A stretch of 64,000 nucleotides of DNA from an uncultured Pseudomonadota bacterium (GCA_903879335.1 CAIRLC010000010.1:1-64000), one strand, 5' to 3'. Shown: positions 8,236 to 16,987, counted from the first letter of the stretch. Translations and numbers: made by a program. Notes: generated by a model from the letters alone, not told the origin.

Positions 8236-8615
8236 GCGACTCCCCTGAGGCCTGGTGGGACCGACTGCAGCGCATCGTTGCCAATCTCTTGGCGTTGGTG
8301 CGCACGCGGCTGGATCTTGTCGCGGTGGAGACTGAAGTCTTTGTCAGCGGGGTGATCGAGGAGTTGGTGCTGGGCGTCTTCGCGGTCTTGCTTGCGACGC
8401 TGGCGTTGGCCTTCCTCGGTTTAGGGGTGATTGTCGCGGTGGCGGAAGCACACCGCCCATGGGCCTTCGGTGGCGTAGGACTGGTGTACTTCGGCTGCCT
8501 ATGGGGCTGCCTCTGGTGGACCCGTCGGCGCCGCCGCCTGCGCGGCGGTTGGTTGCGCTTGACCCAGGCCGAGCTGCAGGCGGACATCCGGGCTCTTGAG
8601 CGGGAGGCCTCATGA
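8232..8615 (+). CDS. YqjE-type (DUF1469, phage holin superfamily III) membrane protein
   Basis: 127 residues from the ATG that overlaps the previous stop. Residues 1-40 are cytoplasmic and helical (MSDSPEAWWDRLQRIVANLL), then two membrane helices about residues 44-72 (LVLGVFAVLLATLALAFLGL) and 80-98 (FGGVGLVYFGCLWGCLWW), then a basic tail. This matches YqjE, which is named a holin-superfamily protein but is a chromosomal inner-membrane protein, not a phage lysis gene. It sits in the middle of the yqjD-yqjE-yqjK trio and overlaps the next gene by four bases. Exact function unknown. Confidence 0.85.
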   Translation: MSDSPEAWWDRLQRIVANLLALVRTRLDLVAVETEVFVSGVIEELVLGVFAVLLATLALAFLGLGVIVAVAEAHRPWAFGGVGLVYFGCLWGCLWWTRRRRRLRGGWLRLTQAELQADIRALEREAS

Positions 8616-8812
8616 GGATGAGCCGAACGGCACTGCGCACGGCGCAGTTGTTAGCGGCGAGTCGTCGATTGCGGCAGGATATCTTGCACGATGGCAGTCA
8701 CCTGCTCGCGGGCGTCCGGCGGCTGCGAGCTGCGCTGACGTGGTTCAATCGATTGAGCCGGCTGCGTCGCTTCGGGAGGAGGCTGAGGCTCAGGCTTAAT
8801 CGAGAGCCCTAA
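8612..8812 (+). CDS. YqjK-like small basic protein
   Basis: 66 residues, very rich in arginine and leucine (LLAASRRLRQDILHDGSHLL), no membrane segment. It overlaps yqjE by an ATGA junction, so it is translated by coupling. Position and basic character match YqjK, the third member of the yqjDEK set; similarity at the sequence level is weak, as usual for such a short protein. Function unknown. Confidence 0.7.
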   Translation: MRMSRTALRTAQLLAASRRLRQDILHDGSHLLAGVRRLRAALTWFNRLSRLRRFGRRLRLRLNREP

Positions 8813-8884
8813 GATTCCCGCGCACACGTCTCGCGCCTCGTTGCCCTGCGCTATCATGGGGGACCATTTACGGAGAGACTTGCT

Positions 8885-9781
8885 ATGTCCGCGCGTAAGC
8901 CTGTTCGCTTTGCTGTCTTTCCGGTGGCGGGTCGAGGGACCCGCTTCCTGCCGGCCACCAAGGCCAGCCCTAAAGAAATGTTGCCGATCGTCGACAAGCC
9001 ACTGATCCAGTATGCCGCCGAAGAGGCGCTGCAGGCCGGTGCAACTCAGCTTGTCTTTATTACCGGCAGTTCAAAGCGGGCCATCGAAGATCATTTCGAC
9101 TCGGCGCCTGAGTTGGAGGCCGCCCTTGAGGCACAAGGTAAGTCGGAGTTACTCGATGCCTTGCGCGGTATCGTGCCGTCGAACGCCAGCTGCATCTATA
9201 TTCGCCAGCCGGCACCCCTCGGCTTGGGCCATGCCGTGCTCTGCGCCCGACCCGTTGTCGGCGACGAACCCTTCTTCGTGCACCTCGCCGACGACCTCAT
9301 CGACGCCAAGGTCCCGTGCTTGCGGCAGATGGCGAATATTTACGATGAGCTGGGTGGCAGTGTCTTAGGCGTGCAAACGGTCGATGCGAAAGAAACCGAC
9401 AAGTACGGCATCGTCGCCTCCGAGACGATGACGGCTCGTTTGTCGCGGATCACGTCGATTGTCGAAAAGCCCAAACCGGCGGATGCGCCATCGAATCTGG
9501 CCGTCGTGGGTCGTTATTTGTTGACGCCCAGCATCTTCGACAAGTTGCAGACCATCGGCCGCGGCGCGGGCGGTGAGATTCAGTTGACCGACGGTATCGC
9601 CGCATTGTTGGCCGACGAGGCGGTCTACGCCTATGCCTTCGAAGGCAAGCGCTACGACTGTGGCAGTAAGTTGGGATATCTCGAAGCCACCGTTGAATAC
9701 GGTCTCAAACATCCGCAGTTGGGCGAGCCGTTCGTGCAGCTCTTGGCACGACTGCTCATCGATCGACTGCGTGATCGCTGA
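8885..9781 (+). CDS. galU: UTP--glucose-1-phosphate uridylyltransferase
   Basis: 298 residues, standard length. It makes UDP-glucose from UTP and glucose-1-phosphate for capsule, LPS core and glycogen-related pathways in the cytosol. Seen: the nucleotide-binding signature [19 protein letters not shown] at residues 15-33, the HLADDLID metal-binding stretch, the IVEKP motif and [17 protein letters not shown] box precedes the ATG at 8885. It is separated by 72 bp from the yqjK-like gene and is followed by a hairpin (9810-9842), so it may be monocistronic. Confidence 0.95.
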   Translation: MSARKPVRFAVFPVAGRGTRFLPATKASPKEMLPIVDKPLIQYAAEEALQAGATQLVFITGSSKRAIEDHFDSAPELEAALEAQGKSELLDALRGIVPSNASCIYIRQPAPLGLGHAVLCARPVVGDEPFFVHLADDLIDAKVPCLRQMANIYDELGGSVLGVQTVDAKETDKYGIVASETMTARLSRITSIVEKPKPADAPSNLAVVGRYLLTPSIFDKLQTIGRGAGGEIQLTDGIAALLADEAVYAYAFEGKRYDCGSKLGYLEATVEYGLKHPQLGEPFVQLLARLLIDRLRDR

Positions 9782-9809
9782 GCTTCCCGCCTAAGCTTTC
9801 GTGCTGAAG

Positions 9810-9842
9810 TCACCGACGCGGTCCATGAACGGGCGTCGGTGA
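9810..9842 (+). terminator. Hairpin after galU
   Basis: 10-bp perfect inverted repeat TCACCGACGC / GCGTCGGTGA with a 13-base loop, 28 bp after the galU stop, followed by a weak T-rich stretch (TTCCTGTTT). Probable transcription end. Confidence 0.5.
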
Positions 9843-10037
9843 TTCCTGTTTGCGCCGATCAAGGTCCTCGAGCGTCGCAAACTGTTCGCGGTTCAGTCAT
9901 TCGGTCTGGTTCGAATGGTGGCCTTAGGCACGGCTCAGCACGGCGTCATCGTCGACCTCGTCGGCGACCTGGGCCACGTTCGCAACGCCGATCTATCCAT
10001 GATGTTGTGGGAACGCGACATCCAATTCAGTGCTTAG
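9843..10037 (+). other. Open frame of 64 codons, doubtful gene or remnant
   Basis: A stop-free stretch between galU and the TonB receptor whose translation looks protein-like (from the only ATG at 9915: MVALGTAQHGVIVDLVGDLG, HVRNADLSMMLWERDIQFSA). I find no ribosome-binding site and do not recognise a family. It could be the tail of a decayed gene. The rest of 9782-10238 holds only the galU hairpin and inverted repeats near the receptor promoter. Confidence 0.2.
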
Positions 10038-10144
10038 TCGCCACGAGTCAATGCAAGCCCAAGACTGATTTGCGCCGAATTATGGCGAGACGTCAGCGTA
10101 TGTTTTCTCGTGCCGACGGGGTTGTCCTGTACGGTGTAGTTTTG

Positions 10145-10176
10145 TTGCACGCCCATGTGCAAATCTGATAAATCAG
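10145..10176. promoter_or_regulatory. Paired inverted repeats upstream of TonB receptor
   Basis: Two adjacent dyads, TTGCAC-N6-GTGCAA (10145-10162) and CTGAT-AA-ATCAG (10165-10176), about 60-90 bp before the GTG of the receptor gene. Position fits an operator; the regulator is unknown. Confidence 0.35.
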
Positions 10177-10238
10177 TAGTTCGCGACGCGAATGGATCGC
10201 GTACGGCCGAAAAAAACATCACGACAGGGAGATTTTGC

Positions 10239-13049
10239 GTGACCCCATCACACACCTTGAGGCCATGGTCGCCTCGCATCGCTTGGATCGGATTGACGGT
10301 GGGTCTCTTGGCCGCAGTCGCCAGCGCTGGCGCAGACCCACAAAAAATGAGCGTGCCTAAAGATACGCTCGACGAGGTGGTGGTGACCGGTACGCTCATC
10401 CCGCAGTCGAAAGTCGAGACCGCAACGCCGGTCACCTCGATCACGGCCGATGACCTGCAGGTGCGTGGCTTCTCGACCATCGCCGATGCTTTGCAGCAGA
10501 GCGCGTTCTCCACCGGTTCAGTGCAGGGTGCGCAGTTCTCCTATGGCTTCACGCAGGGCGCGAAGACGCTCAGCATGTTCGGCCTGTCGCCAAGTTATGT
10601 TAAATACCTGATCGATGGCTTGCCGATGTCGGACTACCCGGCGCTCTACAACGGCACAGACACCTTCACGAGCATCGGCGGTATTCCGATGGCGCTCGTC
10701 GATCGCATCGACATTCTGCCTGGCGGTCAGTCCTCGCTGTATGGATCCGACGCCATTGCGGGCGTCGTGAACATTGTGCTGAAGAAGAAGGTAGACGGTT
10801 TAGAAGCCGATGCCCGCTATGGCTTTGGCGCGACCGGCGGCGGTATCTCGAAGACCTTCTCGATCGCCGACGGCTTCGACCGCGGTGGTTTGCACGTGAT
10901 GGGCGGACTTCAGTACGACAACACGCGCCCGATTTTTGGCTACCAGCGCGGCATCACCTCGAACTACAACGCTAATGGCACCACCCCACAGACGGCCGAG
11001 CGCGACTGGCTGCTCTATGGGTACTTCGGTCCGACGGGTAATTACCGCAATACCTTTTACTTTGCCGATCCGGCTAACTGCGCCAATGTCGCGTCCCAAT
11101 TCGGGGGTTCCACGGCACAGTATTCGCGTGCGAATCGCGGTTCCTATTGCGGCACCACTCGCGCAGGTTATTACTCCCTGAGCAACGGCAACGAGACCTC
11201 GCAGGGCTATCTGCGGGCCAATCTGGAGATAAACAATCACCTTGAGTTGTACAGCGATCTCTTGCTCAGCCATGACAAGGTGTACTTCGCAAATCCGGGG
11301 CAGGAGTTCAACACCTCGTGGGTGAATAGCCAGTACTCGTACTACTACGATCCGCGTTTCGACGATTTGATGAACATGCAGCGCATCTACTCGCCGGAAG
11401 AAATCGGCAGTCTTGACTCGACCTATAGCTACAACATCACCGACATGATGCGGGCGACGCTCGGTGCTAAAGGCAGTTTCGGTAGCAGCTGGCATTACGA
11501 CGTCAGCGGCACCTTTAATCAGCAGAAGCTGACGGAGAACACCTTCACGCAGCTCACGGATCCAATCCTCGCCTTTTACGCACCGATCTTTGGTCCGAAC
11601 TTGGGCCCAGATCCCTACGGCTTTGGCGTCTCAACCTTCACGCCGGACTACGCGTCGTTCTATAAGCCCATCACACCCGCGCAGTTTGCAAGCTTCAGCG
11701 GCTACTTCCATAACCATTCGAAGACCGAGAACACGCTGTTCCGCGCGCAGTTGACGAACGGTTCACTGTTCAAGCTGCCGGGCGGAGACGCCGGTATCGC
11801 GTTGGTGGCCGAGGGTGGTCGGCAGGGTTGGTCCTACGTGCCCGATGCTGGCTTTACCACCGGCCAGTTCTTCGGCTACACCTCGTCGGGCGCTTCGTAC
11901 GGCGACCGTACCCGCTCCGCGATCACGACGGAGCTGAAACTGCCGATCGTTAACATGCTGACAGTGAACGGGTCTGCGCGTTACGACAATTACAAAGTCT
12001 CCGGTGGTAGCTTCAGCAAGGCGACCTACAACCTCGGCTTTGAATTCCGCCCAACGCAATCCTTGCTGGCGCGCGCTCGGTTCGGTACGGCCTTCAAGGC
12101 GCCGACCTTGTCCGACGAATTCCAGGGCTTGAGCGGTTTCTACACCGGCGCGACCGACTATTATCTGTGCACGGTGAACGGCTACACCGGCGCGAACCTC
12201 GCCAATTGCCCGTTCCCCAACAGTTCGGTCTTCGGTCAGACCTCGGGCAATACCCAGCTGAAACCCATCAACGCCGATGTGTGGAATGCCGGTATCGTCT
12301 GGTCGCCGACTGAGCGCTTCTCGCTCGATCTCGACTACCTGCATTGGAAGATCAAAGACGAAGTGTCGCAGCAGAGCACCGATGCCTTGCTGCGTACGGA
12401 GGCGTCCTGCCGCCTCGGGCAGCTGGACATTCACTCGCCCACCTGCGTGGCGGCGCTTGCGCAAGTCACGCGTGACCCAAACACGGGACAGATCGTTCAG
12501 GTCTATACGCCGAAGGTGAACGTCTCCCAGGAGGCGGTGGATGCCTTGACGCTCACGGGTAATTACTCCGTGCGATTGGGCGCCTATGGGACTCTGCACG
12601 TCAATTTGGCGTGGACGGATATGTTGAAGCACAGCTATCAGCAGTACGCCGGCGATCCGTTCATTGATGATCTGAGCAATCCGTATTACAGCTCGGAGTT
12701 CAAGTCGAAGGTGAACGGCTCGCTCACCTGGGAGAAGGATGCGTTCAGCTCGACGGTGTACTTCACGCGTAATGGGCGCACCCCGAATAACCTGGCGGGG
12801 CTGTATGCGGATGGCTACGCCACCCCGGGCGCGGGTACCTTATCCCCGTGGACGCTCGTGAACCTGAGTGCGCGGTATCTCGTCACGCCACACCTCGAGG
12901 TTTCCGGCACGATCATCAACCTAGCCAACACGATGCCGCCTGAGGACAAGACCTACAACGGCTTGACCAATCAGCCGTACAACATCTTCAACTTCAATCC
13001 TTACGGCCGTTCCTTCCGGCTCGAAGCGAAATATTCGCTGCCGAAGTAA
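10239..13049 (+). CDS. TonB-dependent outer-membrane receptor
   Basis: 936 residues from a GTG chosen because GGGAG lies eight bases upstream and it begins a good signal peptide (hydrophobic core WIGLTVGLLAAVASAGA). The mature protein starts with a TonB-box-like DEVVVTGT, then the plug domain (TPVTSITADDLQVRGFSTIA; GGQSSLYGSDAIAGVVNIVL) and a large beta-barrel rich in aromatic residues with a LEAKYSLPK end. It imports a large or scarce ligand through the outer membrane using TonB energy. The plug type resembles the large receptor class found with sugar or peptide oligomers, but no hydrolase or inner-membrane transporter is adjacent, so the ligand is unknown. A strong terminator follows. Confidence 0.92.
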   Translation: MTPSHTLRPWSPRIAWIGLTVGLLAAVASAGADPQKMSVPKDTLDEVVVTGTLIPQSKVETATPVTSITADDLQVRGFSTIADALQQSAFSTGSVQGAQFSYGFTQGAKTLSMFGLSPSYVKYLIDGLPMSDYPALYNGTDTFTSIGGIPMALVDRIDILPGGQSSLYGSDAIAGVVNIVLKKKVDGLEADARYGFGATGGGISKTFSIADGFDRGGLHVMGGLQYDNTRPIFGYQRGITSNYNANGTTPQTAERDWLLYGYFGPTGNYRNTFYFADPANCANVASQFGGSTAQYSRANRGSYCGTTRAGYYSLSNGNETSQGYLRANLEINNHLELYSDLLLSHDKVYFANPGQEFNTSWVNSQYSYYYDPRFDDLMNMQRIYSPEEIGSLDSTYSYNITDMMRATLGAKGSFGSSWHYDVSGTFNQQKLTENTFTQLTDPILAFYAPIFGPNLGPDPYGFGVSTFTPDYASFYKPITPAQFASFSGYFHNHSKTENTLFRAQLTNGSLFKLPGGDAGIALVAEGGRQGWSYVPDAGFTTGQFFGYTSSGASYGDRTRSAITTELKLPIVNMLTVNGSARYDNYKVSGGSFSKATYNLGFEFRPTQSLLARARFGTAFKAPTLSDEFQGLSGFYTGATDYYLCTVNGYTGANLANCPFPNSSVFGQTSGNTQLKPINADVWNAGIVWSPTERFSLDLDYLHWKIKDEVSQQSTDALLRTEASCRLGQLDIHSPTCVAALAQVTRDPNTGQIVQVYTPKVNVSQEAVDALTLTGNYSVRLGAYGTLHVNLAWTDMLKHSYQQYAGDPFIDDLSNPYYSSEFKSKVNGSLTWEKDAFSSTVYFTRNGRTPNNLAGLYADGYATPGAGTLSPWTLVNLSARYLVTPHLEVSGTIINLANTMPPEDKTYNGLTNQPYNIFNFNPYGRSFRLEAKYSLPK

Positions 13050-13071
13050 GCGGTCGTTGACCTCAAGAGGG

Positions 13072-13104
13072 CGCCGACAGGATCTTCCTGTCGGCGTTTT
13101 TTTT
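13072..13104 (+). terminator. Rho-independent terminator
   Basis: Perfect 9-bp stem CGCCGACAG/CTGTCGGCG with a 7-base loop, followed by eight T residues (13097-13104), 23 bp after the receptor stop. Confidence 0.9.
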
Positions 13105-13139
13105 GGGGGTAGCCTGATGGCGATGGCTTTGCCTTTGTC

Positions 13140-14378
13140 TTAGGCCACAACCATCGGGAGCCATGCGGCGGCCACCACGATGAATAGGCCCATGCCGACC
13201 CGCATACCATAGGCGGTTCCGCCGCTGACGAATGCAGCCACGAGTTTACTGATGGCGTTGGCGGTGTACGCCAGCACAATGGGGAACCGGAGGGCGCCGA
13301 CGGGCAATTGCCCGCCGGAGCCGAGGGATAGGGATGAGGCCGCCGAGGCATGAACATCCACGGCGCCGCCGAGGAAGGCCATGACGTTCGCAGCCATCAC
13401 GCCCGAGTGTCGTAGGGCATAGGCGATCGCGCTCGAGACGATCGTTAGGACCACCGAGAATACGATCGCGTGCAGTAGATTAAATGCGTGTCCGGAGGTG
13501 ACCACGGGGACTGGTTGGTCACGTAGGCGCAACGTGCTAAGCCCTGTGACCACGACGGTCGCCAAGAGTGTGCACAGCAGGCTTGAGGCCAAGGCGGGAA
13601 GTGCTTTTGCATACACCGTCAAGACCACCGCGAACAGCAACGTGATGGTCGCGATGCAGGACGATAGCGCGCCGGCGACGTAGGTGGCGCGCGCGGCTGG
13701 TGCAAGCCGCGCCCGGGCCCCAAAAGCGGCAATCGTGGCGGTGCTGGAGACAAAACCCGCCATCAATCCCGAGAGCACCAGTCCGAAACGCAATCCCACG
13801 AGGCGCTGCGCCACGTAGCCGAGCGCCTGCAAACACAGAAACAGCACGGTCAAGGCGCATAAGCGTTGCGGGCTGGTGGACATCCACTCGCTGATCGGTT
13901 CATCCGGCAGCAGTGGAATGGCAATTAAGGCGATGGCAGCGAGCAACAAGCCATCCCGTAATTCAGTCGCCGACAGCACAAATTTCGAAAAATGGTGCAG
14001 CGGGCTGCGCGCCGCCAGAAGGATGGTCAGCAATACCGAGGTGCCCGCCGCAATGAGCGGTCGCGTGACGGAGAGGACGCCGAGAAGATACGTCGCTTGC
14101 AGCGCGAGGGCCGTCGTCACGCCGGGGTCGTCGCTGTGGCGCTTCAAGGCGGTCACCAGACCCAACCCACCCACGCAGAGCGCTGTGCTGAGGATCAGTC
14201 CCGGCACATCAAGGATGTGAGCCACGGCGCCGCTGATGGCGGCCAGCGCAAAAGTGCGGATGCCGGCGGCGAGGCGATCGGGACCCTGTCCCTTACGGCG
14301 CTCCCGCTCAAGCCCAATCAGTAGGCCGCAACCGAGCGCGGTGGCTAATCCTTGTGCCGTGTCGAGCGTCATGCTCAT
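13140..14378 (-). CDS. MgtC/SapB-DUF4010 family integral membrane protein
   Basis: 412 residues with about eleven hydrophobic segments. The N-terminal part carries the MgtC/SapB block GLLIGLERERRKGQGPDRLA, then AGIRTFALAAISGAVAH, and the C-terminal half is the DUF4010 domain (FLGGAVDVHASAASSL). Proteins of this architecture lie in the inner membrane; MgtC itself is linked to magnesium limitation and ATP synthase control, but the DUF4010 type has no defined role. It converges with the TonB receptor, sharing the 13072-13104 terminator zone, and diverges from the DoxX/bufferin cluster over 168 bp. Confidence 0.82.
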   Translation of the reverse strand: MSMTLDTAQGLATALGCGLLIGLERERRKGQGPDRLAAGIRTFALAAISGAVAHILDVPGLILSTALCVGGLGLVTALKRHSDDPGVTTALALQATYLLGVLSVTRPLIAAGTSVLLTILLAARSPLHHFSKFVLSATELRDGLLLAAIALIAIPLLPDEPISEWMSTSPQRLCALTVLFLCLQALGYVAQRLVGLRFGLVLSGLMAGFVSSTATIAAFGARARLAPAARATYVAGALSSCIATITLLFAVVLTVYAKALPALASSLLCTLLATVVVTGLSTLRLRDQPVPVVTSGHAFNLLHAIVFSVVLTIVSSAIAYALRHSGVMAANVMAFLGGAVDVHASAASSLSLGSGGQLPVGALRFPIVLAYTANAISKLVAAFVSGGTAYGMRVGMGLFIVVAAAWLPMVVA

Positions 14379-14470
14379 GTCCAGAGTGTACGCCTAAGCG
14401 AGGCTTTGTCAGCCATTGAACGGCATAGCACGAGTGGGTCGTTCCGTGGGATCGATCGGGCTCCGCCTTT

Positions 14471-14532
14471 GATGGAATCGGGGCGAAACGTTAAGATGAT
14501 GCTACGTATTGCAATGGAAGCGATATTCCATC
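14471..14532. promoter_or_regulatory. GATGGAA repeats before the DoxX/bufferin cluster
   Basis: Three copies of a (G)ATGGAA half-site: direct at 14471-14477 and 14514-14519, inverted (TTCCATC) at 14526-14532. The last two form the dyad ATGGAA-N6-TTCCAT, ending 15 bp before the doxX start. Placement suggests an operator for the cluster. Confidence 0.4.
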
Positions 14533-14546
14533 AAGGGGGGAAGAGT

Positions 14547-14999
14547 ATGAAGCTGGTTTCGCGTGTATCGCGTCTATTAGATCCGTTGTTGATTCCGCTG
14601 CAGCCGCTACTGCTGTTGGCGGGTCGTGTGTATTTGGCGAAGGTGTTCATCGCTTCCGGATGGCTGAAGCTCACCAATTGGAGCCAGACGCTGGACCTAT
14701 TCACGAGTGAGTATCATGTGCCACTCCTGCCACCGCCGGTGGCGGCCGTGGCGGGCACCTTCGGTGAGTTGGTGTTTCCGACCTTGTTGCTGCTCGGCCT
14801 GTTCAGTCGCCCTGCGGCGGTGGGTTTGTTCTTCGTCAACGCCATGGCGGTGATTTCCTACCGCGAAGTGTTGTTTTCGGAGGGCTTTGAGGCGGCGCTC
14901 GGTCAGCACGTGCTGTGGGGCGTCATCATCGCCACACTCGCGGTCTTTGGCGCTGGCGTTGTGTCGCTCGATCGCGTCGTAAACGGCAAGTCTCGTTAA
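14547..14999 (+). CDS. DoxX family membrane protein
   Basis: 150 residues from the ATG after GGGGGGAAGAG. Four membrane helices; the family block LLLAGRVYLAKVFIASGWLK at residues 20-39 and TFGELVFPTLLLLGLFSRPA near residues 73-92 are typical of DoxX/DoxD-like proteins. DoxX proteins are quinone-linked or redox-associated inner-membrane subunits and are a frequent companion of DUF2282/MNIO clusters. It lies 99 bp ahead of the bufferin precursor gene, in the same direction, so it is probably part of the same redox/metal-stress module. Confidence 0.88.
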   Translation: MKLVSRVSRLLDPLLIPLQPLLLLAGRVYLAKVFIASGWLKLTNWSQTLDLFTSEYHVPLLPPPVAAVAGTFGELVFPTLLLLGLFSRPAAVGLFFVNAMAVISYREVLFSEGFEAALGQHVLWGVIIATLAVFGAGVVSLDRVVNGKSR

Positions 15000-15098
15000 G
15001 CGCCTAGCGTTGTAGGCTTCGGCCGCTGACTTCGTTTGATCGCTTTGCTTTAACTGTTTTTTTTCGGATGATTTGATTTTTTTAAAAAGGAGTTCGTT

Positions 15099-15356
15099 AT
15101 GCAAAAGACCACCCGTACAGTGCTCGCCCTCTCGACCCTGCTGGCTGCCGGCGTTGCGTTGGCGCCAGTCGCTCAGGCGGCGGATGCGCCCACCGAGAAG
15201 TGCTACGGCGTTGCCAAGGCTGGCAAGAATGACTGCGCCGCTGCAGGTCACGCTTGCGCAGGCCAGGCTTCGGCCTCGTCCGGCAAGGAATGGATCAAGG
15301 TTCCAACCGGCACCTGCGAGCGCCTGGTCGGCGGCAGCCTGACCCCGGCGAAGTAA
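15099..15356 (+). CDS. bufA: Bufferin-type peptide precursor (DUF2282, BufA1-like)
   Basis: 85 residues: signal peptide (MQKTTRTVLALSTLLAAGVA to AQA, cleavage near residue 27) and a small mature part with four cysteines, C35, C46, C53 and C73, in the family pattern EKCYG, NDCAA, HACAG and GTCERL. DUF2282 proteins are substrates of MNIO enzymes; in the described bufferins, cysteines are turned into thiooxazole-type heterocycles in the cytosol, the peptide is exported by Sec and binds copper in the periplasm. AAGGAG precedes the ATG. The modifying enzyme starts four bases after the stop, and its partner overlaps that, forming the bufA-bufB-bufC order. The call rests on family signature plus gene order; the metal and the exact modification here are inferred. 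Confidence 0.9.
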   Translation: MQKTTRTVLALSTLLAAGVALAPVAQAADAPTEKCYGVAKAGKNDCAAAGHACAGQASASSGKEWIKVPTGTCERLVGGSLTPAK

Positions 15357-15360
15357 GGGC

Positions 15361-16233
15361 GTGCGCGGGACCTCCGCGCTGCCTTTGGGCGCGCAGGCCC
15401 TGCCGGTTCAAACCGGTATCGGCCTGCGCGCGCTTCATCACGACGATTTATTGGCAACCAAGCCGCCCATCGGATGGCTTGAGGCGCACAGCGAAAACTA
15501 CTTTCCGGCCGGTGGTTCACAACCGCAAGCGCTTGAGCGCTTGCGCGCGCATTATCCGATCGCGCTGCACGGCGTCGGCCTGTCACTGGGCTCGACCGAT
15601 CCGCTCTCATCCACTCACTTGGCGCATCTGGCGCGCATTGTGGAACGCTTTGAGCCGAGTATCGTCTCGGAACATTTGTCCTTCGGGGCTTTTGACGGCA
15701 TCCATTACAACGATCTCTTGCCCTTGCCGTATACGCGCGAGTGCGTCGCGCACCTCGTGTCACGCATCAGTGCGGTACAGGATCGTTTGCGGCGTCCTAT
15801 CCTGGTCGAGAACGCATCCTGCTATCTGCGCTATCGCGCCGATGAGATGAGCGAAGCCGAGTTTGTGAGCGCAGTGGCCCGTCAGGCGGGCTGCGGCGTC
15901 CTGTTGGACATCAACAATATTTATGTGAACGCCCGAAATCACGGCCTCGATGCGCAGGCGTACATTGAGGCCATTCCCGTCGAGCTCGTCGGTGAGATGC
16001 ACCTCGCCGGCCACACCGTGAATCGTCATGATGGGCACGACATCCTGATTGATACGCACATCGGCGCGCCGTGTGCAGCCGTGCTCGCCTTGTACGTGCG
16101 GGCGTTGCACCGGTTTTCCCAAGTGCCGACCCTATTTGAATGGGATACCGATGTTCCGGACTTGGCCACGCTGGTGGCTGAGGCCCACCGGATTGACCGG
16201 GTCCGCGAGCAGCTCGATGCCGACGCTGCGTGA
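15361..16233 (+). CDS. bufB: MNIO family (DUF692) multinuclear non-heme iron oxidase
   Basis: 290 residues, standard length. MNIO enzymes are TIM-barrel di/tri-iron oxidases that modify cysteines of ribosomally made peptides. Family blocks are visible: IGWLEAHSENYFPAGG, HGVGLSLGSTDPL, PSIVSEHLSFGAFDGIHYND, RPILVENASCYLRY, GVLLDINNIYVNA, GEMHLAGHT and LFEWDTDVPDL, which together supply the His, Glu, Asp and Asn iron ligands. Start is GTG at 15361, four bases after the bufA stop and with a short AAGG spacing, so translation is probably coupled to bufA. The next gene overlaps by 17 bases. The expected substrate is the BufA precursor immediately upstream. Confidence 0.93.
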   Translation: MRGTSALPLGAQALPVQTGIGLRALHHDDLLATKPPIGWLEAHSENYFPAGGSQPQALERLRAHYPIALHGVGLSLGSTDPLSSTHLAHLARIVERFEPSIVSEHLSFGAFDGIHYNDLLPLPYTRECVAHLVSRISAVQDRLRRPILVENASCYLRYRADEMSEAEFVSAVARQAGCGVLLDINNIYVNARNHGLDAQAYIEAIPVELVGEMHLAGHTVNRHDGHDILIDTHIGAPCAAVLALYVRALHRFSQVPTLFEWDTDVPDLATLVAEAHRIDRVREQLDADAA

Positions 16234-16987
16234 GTTGCAGGCCGCGTTCGCGCGCGCACTCCACGGCGATGCGTCGGGGGCTGAAGCCTGGGTCGAGGCG
16301 GGCGGCTTTGCGCCCGAGCGCCGGCTCGGCATCTACCGGCATAATGTGGATGCGATTGCGGCGGGCTATTTACGCGCCGCCTTTCCAGCGGTCACTCGCT
16401 TGGGCGGTGGCGATTACCTGGAAGGTTTGGCGCGCGACTATCGACTCGCGCACCCGTCCCGGAGCGGTAATCTGCACGATTTTGGCGCGGGCTTTGCCGA
16501 TTTTTTAGCCGCGCAACTCCGCGAGACGCCGTATGACTTCATCGCTGACGTGGCTCATTTGGAGTGGGCTTATCAGGATGTGCTGGTGGCCGCGAGCGCA
16601 CGCAACTTCGACCTAGAGGCGTTTTTAGCGATTCCTCCGGAGGCGCATGAGACGCTCGTGTTTAACCTAGCGCCCTCAGTCCGTCGCGTGGCGTCGCGAT
16701 ACCCGATCTATGCGCTGTGGGCGGCTAACCGGGCAGAGGATGCTGAGGGCACACCGATCGACTTGCAGGCGGGTGGTGATTGTCTGCTGCTCTATCGAGG
16801 GGCCGGTGGTGCACAGGTGATCGAGCTGGATGCGCCCACTGACGCGTTTGTGGGTGCCTTGTTGCAACGGGCATCGCTCGGTCAGGCCATGGCCGCGCTC
16901 GAGGCGGTGGACCCGCAGCGAGATCCGGCCGCCGTGCTTTTTGAGTTGATCCAGTCAGGTCGCATTGACGGATTTGAGCCCGCTTGA
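16217..16987 (+). CDS. bufC: DUF2063 partner protein of MNIO (BufC-like)
   Basis: 256 residues from the ATG inside the end of bufB (17-base overlap). The N-terminal half is the DUF2063 domain (LRELQAAFARALHG; RLGIYRHNVDAIAAGYLRAA; FPAVTRLGGGDYLEGLARDY), the C-terminal half a small mixed domain (LAPSVRRVASRYPIYALWAA). In MNIO systems this protein acts as recognition partner that presents the precursor peptide to the oxidase. The position and overlap support joint action with bufB. No membrane segment or signal peptide, consistent with cytosolic modification before export. Confidence 0.9.
   Translation: MPTLRELQAAFARALHGDASGAEAWVEAGGFAPERRLGIYRHNVDAIAAGYLRAAFPAVTRLGGGDYLEGLARDYRLAHPSRSGNLHDFGAGFADFLAAQLRETPYDFIADVAHLEWAYQDVLVAASARNFDLEAFLAIPPEAHETLVFNLAPSVRRVASRYPIYALWAANRAEDAEGTPIDLQAGGDCLLLYRGAGGAQVIELDAPTDAFVGALLQRASLGQAMAALEAVDPQRDPAAVLFELIQSGRIDGFEPA

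Noticed and set aside
8232-8615. Phage holin suggesting a prophage
   Set aside because: The protein belongs to the chromosomal YqjE group and sits in the conserved yqjDEK order; no other phage gene is near.
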